Assembly (NCBI GenBank): GCA_021774015.1
Contig: JAJFJO010000225.1
Location: 1 to 14,193 of the forward strand
DNA from: Gammaproteobacteria bacterium
GTDB taxonomy: Bacteria; Pseudomonadota; Gammaproteobacteria; Coxiellales; Coxiellaceae
Reading direction: 5' to 3'
Length of the DNA stretch: 14,193 nucleotides
In this document: positions 6,655 to 12,938 of the stretch, piece after piece
How positions within the stretch are numbered: position 1 is the first letter of the stretch
Layout of the letters: each line of letters starts with the position of its first letter
Notes under the pieces: model-generated
The model's input: the letters and a program-made list of their open reading frames with translations, nothing else
Told to the model about the DNA's origin: nothing
The model's database searches: none
Position numbers and translations under genes: made by a program

Positions 6655-8511
6655 ATGTCTAGAGAAGCATCTGCAGCATCTGCTGCAGCACCAGCAGATA
6701 CTGAAAAAACAGTACTAACATTAACAGGTGGTGATGGGGGGCGATTGCCTCTCTATCCTATTTTGTGGAATATTACAGAAAAGCTCGTTGTACAACAATC
6801 CCCAACTATGGAAGCAAAACAATTTGATACGATAGTTGGTATTTTGGAGGACATGGCAAAGGTTATTGAGCTCGGAAAATTAAATATGCAAATAGCAGAG
6901 ATTGCAAATGCAGCATTGCTTGGAGCAGTAACATTTGACACAGAATCAGAAAATGATCCCAACACTGCCTATTTTCTTAGCCTCACCTTAGAACACCTGA
7001 AATATTCTACATTCCCCTTCAATTTCCTGAAACCTGAGCCAACTTCAGATAAGAATCCTGGAAATCAAGCGGACTATTATACCTCCATGAGAGATCTTCT
7101 TATTCTCAACATCTATAAACTACAGCTTGCTCTTCTGAGCCAACAAAAAAAAACACTCGAAAGTTTTCCAGCTCCCGTAGAAAATGTTTGCACTAGTATT
7201 AGCCACACTATAGATGAAATCTATTATGAGCTTATGCAATATATACAATACCCTCTTGAAGAGCCGGGCGGCGATGCAATACTTGAAGCTATTAAAATCA
7301 AAGCAGGTAAATTTGAAGGATCTAGGCCTGTCCATACAGCAAACCCGCCCCCTCCACTTAAAATAACAGATCCTGACTGCTTTGTGATACCCCCCCTACC
7401 TCATGATGCTGGTGCCGCAGCAGCAAGTGCTGATACCGCTGGTGAGGAAAGGCGGGAAAGACGCAGATTGCGGCGGCAGCAACAGCAACAACAGCGCACA
7501 TCTAAATCTGTCGCTGCTGCCGCAGCAGCAAGTGTTGATGCTGCTAGCGCAGAAAGCCGAGCGGAGAGATTGGAAAGACGCAAACAACAGCGGCAAGAAG
7601 CACTTCTCCAACAACAACAGCGATCACAACTACGACGGCAGCAACCACGGCAACAACAACCACTACAGCAACAGCAACAACAACCACAACAGGTACCCCC
7701 CTCAAGAAGAGAAATAAAGTGCAATCTTACAACGCAAAAAAAAGAAGAACTTTTTCGCTATGTAACCAGAGAAGCCGGAAATTACCCTCAAAATCTAACT
7801 GGAAATCACGGAGCCCATTTAGCAGGTTTTTTCGAGAAAAACGACAGTGATAAATACAAACATGTTTTATATTTTGATGCTAATACATGTGGTGTAACAC
7901 CATCAGAATTCCTGCTCTATATAAACACTACATTTTTAAGCAGAGCCGGGATTCACCCAAATAATACCCTTGTGAAAGTTAATGGTGCTTGGCTTAAAAT
8001 CGGTAGTTTACCACAACTACTCCGTGAAGCTGGGATACCCCTTAACAGACAAGGTTCTAGAGCAAAAGACCACCGACCGCACTTGAAAGATAAAGAGGAT
8101 GGTACTATTGCAGTTGTAGCTGCAACTGCAGGCCAACTGGTAAAAAAAATACTAGAAAAAGCGCCTGATGCTGGTGCTGGTGCTGGTGCTGATGCTGGTG
8201 CTGATGCTGCTGCCACTGATGCTGCTGCCACTGATGCTGGTGCTGGTGCTGGTGCTGATGCTGCTGGTGCTGATGCTGGTGCTGGTGCTGCCGCTGGTCT
8301 AGCAGGCAGAAAAAGAACAAGAGAAGAAGATGAGAGGGGCAAAGAAGACGAGAGGAGCACAAGTACTGGGGATGCGGCTCCCATTGATTCTTCTATTGTG
8401 AGGCTTTTTTCAAAGGCTGAGGATGAAGATAAGCCCAGCCCAGCAAAGAAAGCTAGACCTGAGGGGAAAGTGGAAGCAGCAGAACAGCAATCACCCAACC
8501 TTGGCACTTAA
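6655..8511 (+). CDS. Large low-complexity protein, candidate nuclear effector
   Basis: I do not recognise this 618-residue protein as a named family. Residues 1-250 are an Ala-rich start and a mainly helical region with no signal peptide or membrane segment. Residues 253-352 are Arg/Gln/Ala-rich with a 35-residue tandem duplication and long Gln runs. Residues 353-483 look globular, with varied composition. Residues 504-549 are an Ala/Gly/Asp repeat. The tail is highly charged with two basic clusters, RKRTR (552-556) followed by EEDE, and SPAKKAR (595-601); both resemble monopartite nuclear localisation signals, and SPAK also fits the SPxK/R pattern. The Glu-rich C terminus would suit a type IV (Dot/Icm) substrate. 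I chose the ATG at 6655 because AGGA precedes it at good spacing; the in-frame ATG at 6628 has none. It sits between recN and fur and ends one base short of the fur stop. The effector role is inference. Confidence 0.75.
   Translation: MSREASAASAAAPADTEKTVLTLTGGDGGRLPLYPILWNITEKLVVQQSPTMEAKQFDTIVGILEDMAKVIELGKLNMQIAEIANAALLGAVTFDTESENDPNTAYFLSLTLEHLKYSTFPFNFLKPEPTSDKNPGNQADYYTSMRDLLILNIYKLQLALLSQQKKTLESFPAPVENVCTSISHTIDEIYYELMQYIQYPLEEPGGDAILEAIKIKAGKFEGSRPVHTANPPPPLKITDPDCFVIPPLPHDAGAAAASADTAGEERRERRRLRRQQQQQQRTSKSVAAAAAASVDAASAESRAERLERRKQQRQEALLQQQQRSQLRRQQPRQQQPLQQQQQQPQQVPPSRREIKCNLTTQKKEELFRYVTREAGNYPQNLTGNHGAHLAGFFEKNDSDKYKHVLYFDANTCGVTPSEFLLYINTTFLSRAGIHPNNTLVKVNGAWLKIGSLPQLLREAGIPLNRQGSRAKDHRPHLKDKEDGTIAVVAATAGQLVKKILEKAPDAGAGAGADAGADAAATDAAATDAGAGAGADAAGADAGAGAAAGLAGRKRTREEDERGKEDERSTSTGDAAPIDSSIVRLFSKAEDEDKPSPAKKARPEGKVEAAEQQSPNLGT
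7411..7620 (+). repeat. 105-bp in-frame tandem duplication in the effector-like gene
   Basis: Two units are offset by exactly 105 bases (35 codons): GCCGCAGCAGCAAGTG begins at 7414 and again at 7519. Each encodes an Ala-rich stretch, then an Arg/Glu-rich helix (RRERRR or RAERLERR), then glutamines. The units have diverged in sequence but kept frame and register, so the duplication is not recent. CAG/CAA runs continue to about 7690. Confidence 0.75.
8167..8298 (+). repeat. GCTGGT/GCTGAT hexamer microsatellite
   Basis: This is a run of GCTGGT and GCTGAT hexamers, with a perfect 15-bp tandem pair GATGCTGCTGCCACT (8203-8217 and 8218-8232). It encodes Ala-Gly and Ala-Asp repeats. Units are multiples of three, so gain or loss of copies keeps the reading frame and only changes linker length. 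Confidence 0.85.
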
Positions 8512-8512
8512 G

Positions 8513-8932
8513 TTAAGCATTGGAAGCTAGGCATCTCGCACACACACCATAAATGGTATGGTTGTGGTTGGTGACATGAAAGCCTAGCTGCTCAGCAATT
8601 TTATGCTGCCGCTGCTCAATATCGTCATCAATAAATTCTTGTACCAAGCCACATTGTTCACATACGATGTGGTCATGGTGCTCACCTTTATCTATTTCAA
8701 ATACAGAGTGGCCACTTTCAAAGTTGTGCCGCTGCACTAATCCAGCCGTTTCAAATTGAGTGAGCACACGATACACTGTCGCCAAGCCCACATCTTCGCC
8801 CTGCTCTAGCAACATCTTATACACACCCTCCGCACTCAGGTGATGCGCTGATGCACTCTCTAATATTTTAAGAATCTTTAGCCGTGGTAATGTCACCTTA
8901 AGACCCGCATCACGTAATTCTTTATCTTCCAT
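8513..8932 (-). CDS. fur: Ferric uptake regulator Fur
   Basis: Fur is a metal-dependent dimeric repressor that shuts off iron-uptake genes when Fe(II) is plentiful. With the ATG at 8930-8932 it is 139 residues. The N-terminal winged helix contains GLKVTLPRLKILKIL (10-24) and the recognition-helix region GLATVYRVLTQFE (49-61). The C-terminal metal-binding and dimerisation domain has HHDH (85-88), CEQC (91-94) and a second pair CARC (131-134). The frame can extend seven codons upstream to a TTG, but the ATG has AAGAGAG at suitable spacing and aligns with known Fur starts. It converges on the effector-like gene with one base between the stop codons, and is divergent from bamE. No strong Fur box is seen at its own promoter. 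Confidence 0.97.
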   Translation of the reverse strand: MEDKELRDAGLKVTLPRLKILKILESASAHHLSAEGVYKMLLEQGEDVGLATVYRVLTQFETAGLVQRHNFESGHSVFEIDKGEHHDHIVCEQCGLVQEFIDDDIEQRQHKIAEQLGFHVTNHNHTIYGVCARCLASNA

Positions 8933-8961
8933 CACAGCTCTCTTTGTGTACAAAAAACGGC

Positions 8962-8990
8962 AGTATATCAGTCTAGGAATCTAGAGCCAA
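8962..8990 (-). promoter_or_regulatory. fur: fur promoter
   Basis: Read leftwards: TTGGCT (8985-8990), a 17-base spacer, and TATACT (8962-8967). This is a good sigma-70 match about 30 bases upstream of the chosen fur start codon, and it supports that start. Confidence 0.65.
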
Positions 8991-9031
8991 ATAGGCTATG
9001 ATTTCGGCTAAATAACTACAGGAGTATATAA

Positions 9032-9388
9032 ATGCGCAACCTAAAACAATTACTCATCGCTATCATCTTATGCAGCGCCATCGTGTCATTATCAGGCTGC
9101 TTGTTAAAGCCTTACAGAATTGATATCCAACAAGGTAATATCATCACTCCTGCAAACGCCAGCAAAATCCACAAAGGAATGAGCACTCAACAGGTAATCA
9201 ACCAACTCGGCACACCCGTGTTAAAAAACGTCTATTATGATAATACGATTGTTTATATCTACACATTTAGAGCAGGCCACAAGAAGATGATCAAACGTTA
9301 TATGATCATTTACCTTAAGAATAATCGTGTAATTGATATCAATGCTGACGCGAATGAGCTCAACGGTTACGTACTACCTAAACCTTAG
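9032..9388 (+). CDS. bamE: Outer membrane assembly lipoprotein BamE (SmpA/OmlA)
   Basis: BamE is the small lipoprotein of the BAM complex that folds beta-barrel proteins into the outer membrane. The 118-residue protein starts with a lipoprotein signal peptide: basic MRNLK, a hydrophobic core, and the lipobox LSGC with Cys23 as the lipidated residue. The mature part has the SmpA/OmlA pattern: PYRIDIQQGN, a KIHKGMSTQQVINQLGTP segment, and a final beta-strand with the YTF and MIIYL pieces. AGGAG lies seven bases before the ATG. Its 3' end overlaps the ratB 3' end by 11 bases in convergent orientation. A TATGAT at 8997-9002 could be its -10, but no good -35 is seen. Confidence 0.94.
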   Translation: MRNLKQLLIAIILCSAIVSLSGCLLKPYRIDIQQGNIITPANASKIHKGMSTQQVINQLGTPVLKNVYYDNTIVYIYTFRAGHKKMIKRYMIIYLKNNRVIDINADANELNGYVLPKP

Positions 9389-9680
9389 CTGCACGAGCTC
9401 GACGTGCATCTTTAGGGTCTATTTTTAAAGGCCGAAGAATTTCGATTCGATCTTTATCGCGCAAGCTAGCATCCAACGCTACTTTTTTACCATAAATTCC
9501 AACAACCATAATTGCCAGCTTTAATTCAGGAAACTGCTTAAGAATTCCTGAACGTTTAATCGCCATAGCGACAGTACAATTAGGCTCAACTTGAAGTGTC
9601 AATTCTACTTGTTCTGCAGCAGCATTAGACTTAGCTTCAGCTGCATAAATTACAGAGACATTAATCACTGCTGCCACCAT
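9378..9680 (-). CDS. ratB: RnfH/RatB ubiquitin-like family protein
   Basis: This small protein of the RnfH family (PF03658, ubiquitin-like beta-grasp) is encoded next to ratA in most gammaproteobacteria; its biochemical role is uncertain. About 100 residues. The family's C-terminal signature is clear: VGIYGKKVAL, then DRIEILRPLKIDPKDARRAR. The frame opens upstream at 9713, but family members begin just before the INVSVIYA-type strand, so I chose the ATG at 9678-9680. That gives a 20-base overlap with the ratA 3' end and GAGG immediately upstream; spacing is tight, so a GTG four codons later is possible. The overlap implies translational coupling to ratA. Confidence 0.88.
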   Translation of the reverse strand: MVAAVINVSVIYAAEAKSNAAAEQVELTLQVEPNCTVAMAIKRSGILKQFPELKLAIMVVGIYGKKVALDASLRDKDRIEILRPLKIDPKDARRARAAKV

Positions 9681-10101
9681 ACACCTCTTGCGCACGTTTG
9701 GTGAATGCATCAACCAACGTGGATGCTACCTGATGAAACAATGGGCCAAACATCATTGCCCACAGCTTAGATGAAAACTCAAACTCCAAATCCAACCGAA
9801 CATTACACCCTCGCGCATGTTCTTCAAAACGCCAAAAACCTTCTAACTGACTAAAAGGCCCGTCCACCAAACGAATTTCGATCATTTTGTGCGGCTGCAA
9901 GCGATTCATAGTAGTAAACGATTTTTGCATCCCTCCCTTGGCAAATGACAAGCAAGCGCGAACCTCATCCTCATTTTTATGAATAATGGTGCTGCTCACA
10001 CACCAAGGTACAAATTGAGCGTATTGTTCGATATCATTGACAAGATCGTACATCTGCTGCTGCGAATACGTAACGATCGATGATTTATTGATAACTGGCA
10101 T
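9661..10101 (-). CDS. ratA: RatA/COQ10-type START-domain protein
   Basis: This 146-residue protein belongs to the polyketide cyclase/START superfamily, in the coenzyme Q-binding COQ10 group. E. coli RatA has been reported to bind ribosomal subunits and block 70S formation, while the homologous fold suggests quinone or lipid binding; the sequence cannot decide between these. The motif QFVPWC (29-34) is the family hallmark. The later DGPFSQLEGFWRF block and a long C-terminal helix (FHQVASTLVDAFTKRA) complete the fold. The first gene of the ratA-ratB pair, it is divergent from smpB. AAGG lies close to the ATG. The AAGTT/AACTT palindrome at 10117-10130 upstream is of unknown meaning. Confidence 0.93.
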   Translation of the reverse strand: MPVINKSSIVTYSQQQMYDLVNDIEQYAQFVPWCVSSTIIHKNEDEVRACLSFAKGGMQKSFTTMNRLQPHKMIEIRLVDGPFSQLEGFWRFEEHARGCNVRLDLEFEFSSKLWAMMFGPLFHQVASTLVDAFTKRAQEVYGGSSD

Positions 10102-10270
10102 AACCTTCGATTCCCATAAGTTCTAACTTAGAAAACGCAGTTGAGCGCGTTTTTTGTTGCGTGTGTTTTTTAGGTTTAAGCCTAGTAGTGTATTTTCTCC
10201 TCTCCTATGATGCAATCAGAATTTTTGGTACCATCTGAGGCAGGATTGACAATGATAGCGACATAACAGC

Positions 10271-10744
10271 ATGAGTAGTAAAAAAGACAAACAGCCTGAT
10301 CGCATGATTGCGACAAATAAAAAGGCGATGCATGATTACTTTATCGAACAGCGCTTTGAAGCCGGCCTTATGCTTGAAGGCTGGGAAGTAAAAAGTCTGC
10401 GTGCGGGTCGAGCACAATTGAAGGAAAGCTATGTGGTCTTAAAAGACGGCGAGGCTTGGTTGGTTGGCGCGCATTTTTCTACATTACAAACAACGGCAAC
10501 TTACACAAAAACCGACCCCACCCGATCGCGAAAATTGCTGCTGCATGAAAAAGAACTCAACAAATTAAAGGTCGCAAAGGAGCGGGAAGGCTATACAATT
10601 GTCCCACTCAATTTACACTGGACTCGCAATCGCGCCAAGCTTGAAATCGCTATTGCCAAAGGTAAAAAACAACATGATAAGCGCGATACAGCCAAACGCA
10701 AAGACTGGGAACGCGAAAAACAGCGGCTTATGAAGCATAAGTAG
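10271..10744 (+). CDS. smpB: SsrA-binding protein SmpB
   Basis: SmpB binds tmRNA and brings it to stalled ribosomes for trans-translation. It is 157 residues, close to E. coli's 160. The OB-fold carries the family blocks ATNKKAMHDYFIEQRFEAGL, LEGWEVKSLRAG and SYV, then the YTIVPLNLHW strand. The C terminus has the KGKKQHDKR motif and a basic tail (KDWEREKQRLMKHK) that enters the decoding channel in known structures. No strong Shine-Dalgarno is visible before the ATG at 10271, but the N terminus aligns with homologues and no better start exists. The ssrA promoter starts only 10 bases after the stop. Confidence 0.97.
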   Translation: MSSKKDKQPDRMIATNKKAMHDYFIEQRFEAGLMLEGWEVKSLRAGRAQLKESYVVLKDGEAWLVGAHFSTLQTTATYTKTDPTRSRKLLLHEKELNKLKVAKEREGYTIVPLNLHWTRNRAKLEIAIAKGKKQHDKRDTAKRKDWEREKQRLMKHK

Positions 10745-10753
10745 CCATTAAGG

Positions 10754-10781
10754 TTGACGCCAGTTCTACTATACTTATAAT
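10754..10781 (+). promoter_or_regulatory. ssrA: ssrA promoter
   Basis: TTGACG (10754-10759), a 16-base spacer and a perfect TATAAT (10776-10781). Transcription would start near 10788, leaving about 35 bases of precursor to be removed before the mature tmRNA 5' end. Confidence 0.75.
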
Positions 10782-10822
10782 AAGCGGTTCACTTAAAGGT
10801 ATTTGAGTATCACTTGGAACCA

Positions 10823-11218
10823 GGGGGCGACTTGGCTTCGACGTGGATTACAAAACCTGAGGTGCATGCCGAGCCATGTGACTACGCTCGTAAAACAGAT
10901 GTTGCAAATTTATAATTGCAAACGATAGCAATTTTGTTGAGTTGGCTGAAGCTGTATAAGCTAAAGCTTGCTACTGCCGCTTAATAACCGGCAACAACCC
11001 ATTGACCGACGAGTGCTTGTGTAATCGATTCAGTGGTCACTCTTAACAAGCTCGCTACTGACCATTGCTCATGTCGTAGTAGTTAAACTCATAGAGCTCG
11101 CTGTTAGCTTTACCCTTCCCGTCGGGTGACTGGCAGTCAAATTAAAGACGTGGATAAGCATGTAGAGCTGAAGGCAGAGGATTTGCGGACGCGGGTTCAA
11201 TTCCCGCCGCCTCCACCA
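10823..11218 (+). ncRNA. ssrA: Transfer-messenger RNA (tmRNA)
   Basis: tmRNA rescues stalled ribosomes and tags the unfinished protein for proteolysis. The 5' end GGGGGCG pairs over seven positions with CGCCTCC before the encoded A-CCA (11215-11218). The third pair is G-U, the alanine identity signal read by alanyl-tRNA synthetase. The T arm GCGGG-TTCAATT-CCCGC is intact, and GGCTTCGACGTGG near the start is the usual tmRNA 5' block. The predicted length is 396 nt. The tag reading frame is at 10918-10959. The gene's last 29 bases are also the left part of a 158-bp duplication and a mobile-element attachment site. It sits next to smpB with its own promoter. Confidence 0.97.
10918..10959 (+). 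other. ssrA: tmRNA tag-peptide reading frame
   Basis: From the resume codon GCA the frame reads ANDSNFVELAEAV and ends at TAA (10957-10959). The AND start is standard. The 13-residue tag ends in Ala-Val, not the usual Leu-Ala-Ala or Ala-Ala. Confidence 0.85.
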
Positions 11219-11347
11219 GCTTGAGAGCGCTACGACCTGATAAACATCTATTCTCGCCCGAACAACTGGATTACTTCAAGTTAGCCTTGTCATAACTTAA
11301 AGTTTTTTAAATAAATTAATCGTGGTTTCCCGCATCGCTTTAAAAAC
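11190..11347 (+). repeat. Left island direct repeat (attL-like)
   Basis: This copy is about 94% identical to 12781-12938, with roughly ten substitutions and no gaps. It includes the tmRNA T arm, acceptor and CCA. Mismatches are concentrated at its right end, in the phrB-derived part. Confidence 0.85.
11297..11347 (-). pseudogene. phrB C-terminal remnant
   Basis: The complementary strand encodes the last 16 residues of a photolyase and its stop, KAMRETTINLFKKL, against KAMRQTTIDLFKKL in the intact gene at 12888. The fragment starts abruptly at the repeat boundary with no further photolyase sequence upstream. The Q/E and D/N replacements look like ortholog-level divergence. Confidence 0.8.
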
Positions 11348-11439
11348 AATGAGCCAAAGCTGCAAACCCTACCGGAGGCTGTATGGATTAATAAACCAAT
11401 TGATAATGACGAGGAGGACAAAATGACAATATAAGTTCT

Positions 11440-11499
11440 CTAATTAACGAGCAGTAGTGCCTCATTTTCATTGACAGGTTCCGCTATTTCTCCTGACAT
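11440..11499 (-). CDS. Tiny ORF coupled to the end of fic
   Basis: Its ATG (11497-11499) shares a base with the fic stop codon in a TGATG junction. The frame is 19 codons, acidic with a Leu-Leu-Leu end (begins MSGEIAEP), and stops at 11440. There is no clear ribosome-binding site other than a purine-rich stretch in the fic end. It could be a truncated head of a former downstream gene or simply chance. I assign no function. Confidence 0.25.
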   Translation of the reverse strand: MSGEIAEPVNENEALLLVN

Positions 11500-12539
11500 C
11501 AGGATTTCTCTTCTAACTGATAAATTAAGTTACTCGTAGCGCCACTACTCTCAACAAGCCCCTTATCAATCAAATTTTTCAACTCCCGTTGTAATGTTCT
11601 ACGCGTGACATCAGGACACATCTTTTCAAATTGCTGTATCGATAAACCACCTTCAGTTGCCATATGCTCAACCGCTAATCTTTGTCGCTCAGACAAATGG
11701 TGCTCTTTCGCTAAAAGGCTTTGTGTTATCGCTTGCTTACCCAAGGATTTTATTTCACGTAATTGTACAGCAAGTCCTTCTGAAAAATATTCTAACCACC
11801 CCGTCATATCCATATCGTTTTCACGTACGCTTTGAATGGCTTTGTAATAGTCAGCACGATTTCGGTCGTAATATTCACTAATAGTAAAGAGTTTTTTAAA
11901 ATCATAACCTTTCCGATAAAGACAAAGGGTTGATAACAATCGTGCTGTACGACCACTGCCATCTAAAAAAGGGTGAATATGAACAAGATGAAATTGTGCG
12001 ATACCTGACACCAGCACAGGATGAATAGTTTCTTCCTCGTTTAACCAATCAACGAGCGCCTGCATCCTATTCGATATTTCATACACCGGTGGTGGTGTGT
12101 AAATAACTTCTTTTGTCTTTGAGTTTGCAACATAATTTTGTATTTTGCGATAAAGGCCCGGTGTAGCAGAGTCTCCTCGCACCCCTTGGACCAATCGTTT
12201 ATGGATTTCCCGGATTAAACCTTCTGTAATTGGCTGGCCATCACCCACATAGCTGGATACCAACTCAAATGCGTCTCGATAATTTAGCAATTCCTTTTCA
12301 TCATCGGGGTTAACATCGGCTAAATGCTGCCCTTGCCAAATCTGTTCTGACTCTTTCAGCGTTAACTGGGTACCTTCAATATGCGTTGTATGGTGTGCCT
12401 CTAATACAAGTGCTTTATTTTGCATTTTTTCAAGCCACTCTTGAGACAGCGTGGCAGCCTCTAAAAAGCCTCGCGCTCGTTCAATAGCGGTCAACGCATT
12501 GGCCGTTTGGTTGGATATCTTGAATAGTGGTTTAAACAT
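11499..12539 (-). CDS. Fic domain protein with winged-helix C terminus
   Basis: Fic proteins transfer AMP or another nucleotide moiety to target proteins. The 346-residue protein has the class II layout: an N-terminal inhibitory helix with TTHIEG (50-55), fitting (S/T)xxxE(G/N), where the Glu would block productive ATP binding. The Fic core has ATPGLYR (124-130), a target-binding flap near IYTPPPVYE (145-153), and the catalytic loop HPFLDGSGR (188-196). The canonical loop is HPFxxGNGR; here Ser replaces Asn at 194. Residues 283-342 form a winged helix (LSERQR, then VTRRTLQRELKNLIDKGLV) likely to bind DNA. AAGGTG lies five bases before the ATG. The only intact gene of the tmRNA island, it has repeats on its promoter that could be its own binding sites. 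Targets cannot be predicted. Confidence 0.93.
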   Translation of the reverse strand: MFKPLFKISNQTANALTAIERARGFLEAATLSQEWLEKMQNKALVLEAHHTTHIEGTQLTLKESEQIWQGQHLADVNPDDEKELLNYRDAFELVSSYVGDGQPITEGLIREIHKRLVQGVRGDSATPGLYRKIQNYVANSKTKEVIYTPPPVYEISNRMQALVDWLNEEETIHPVLVSGIAQFHLVHIHPFLDGSGRTARLLSTLCLYRKGYDFKKLFTISEYYDRNRADYYKAIQSVRENDMDMTGWLEYFSEGLAVQLREIKSLGKQAITQSLLAKEHHLSERQRLAVEHMATEGGLSIQQFEKMCPDVTRRTLQRELKNLIDKGLVESSGATSNLIYQLEEKS

Positions 12540-12567
12540 ATCAACACCTTAAAATAGCAATAAGCAT

Positions 12568-12596
12568 ATCATAGCAGTGTCGCAAGATTGTCGCAA
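12568..12596 (-). promoter_or_regulatory. fic promoter
   Basis: Read leftwards: TTGCGA (12591-12596), a 17-base spacer, and TATGAT (12568-12573), about 30 bases upstream of the fic start. The -35 box is part of a direct-repeat unit. Confidence 0.6.
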
Positions 12597-12620
12597 GCTG
12601 TGTCGTAAAAATGTCGCAAG
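12578..12620. promoter_or_regulatory. Phased direct repeats over the fic promoter
   Basis: Three exact copies of TGTCGCAAG (12578-12586, 12589-12597, 12612-12620) and one variant, TGTCGTAAA (12601-12609), are spaced 11, 12 and 11 bases, about one helical turn each. One copy forms the -35 box and another lies in the promoter spacer, so binding here would affect transcription. This resembles an operator array or small iteron cluster. The 12625-12780 stretch beyond it holds only a TGACAAT pair 10 bases apart (12659, 12669) and no gene. Confidence 0.6.
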
Positions 12621-12780
12621 ATTGCCGCGTGTAAAGGCACCACAGCGGCACCATTTGCTGACAATTAGTGACAATCAAAGCCAATCAGATAGGCTGCCGA
12701 CATGAGAACTAACCCTTTGATTTCTTATTGTTTTTCGTGGTCTTTGCTGGTTTATCATGGTCGGGCTTTTTACACCCTTG

Positions 12781-12938
12781 CGCGGGTTCAACTCCCGCCG
12801 CCTCCACCAGCTTGAGAGCGCTACGACCTGATAAACATCTATTCTCGCCCGAACAACTGGATCACTTCAAGCTAGCCTTGTCATAACTTAAAGCTTTTTA
12901 AATAAATCAATTGTAGTTTGCCGCATCGCTTTATAATC
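12781..12938 (+). repeat. Right island direct repeat (attR-like)
   Basis: Second copy of the 158-bp repeat. It begins at CGCGGGTTCAA, the tmRNA T arm, runs through the acceptor and CCA, and continues into the intact 3' end of phrB. No tmRNA body precedes it, so it is a displaced tRNA-like end. Confidence 0.85.

Larger units (their letters stand above)
11190..12938. mobile_element. Small genomic island in the tmRNA 3' end
   Basis: The 158-bp sequence at 11190-11347 recurs at 12781-12938, at a constant offset of 1591 bases. Each copy includes the last 29 bases of tmRNA, a shared spacer and the last codons of phrB. The 1.43 kb between the copies carries fic, its regulatory repeats and gene scraps. 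tmRNA 3' ends are a well-known integration target for tyrosine-recombinase islands and prophages. The left copy completes tmRNA and the right copy completes phrB, as expected if an element entered between them. No integrase or excisionase gene is present, so this is either a decayed or a non-autonomous element. A segmental duplication followed by gene insertion is the alternative. Confidence 0.75.

Noticed and set aside
7401..7724. Cys-rich opposite-strand frame and a Gln/Asn-rich frame on the same strand within the CAG region
   Set aside because: Both are by-products of CAG/CAA repeats in other frames; the long main frame explains the DNA.
8105..8362. Opposite-strand frame of alternating His-Gln repeats
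   Set aside because: Pure translation of the hexamer microsatellite in another frame.
7953..8507. 184-codon open frame on the opposite strand of the effector-like gene, Ala/Pro/Ser-rich
   Set aside because: Shadow of the GCTGGT array; repeat DNA keeps several frames open. No ribosome-binding site and no domain.
11219..11300. Intrinsic terminator after tmRNA
   Set aside because: AACTT/AAGTT followed by T residues near 11293 leaves a loop too small and a stem too weak to call.
12675..12820. Minus-strand frame containing RRRELNPR
   Set aside because: This is the well-known spurious translation of a tRNA-like 3' end at an attachment site, with no start signal.
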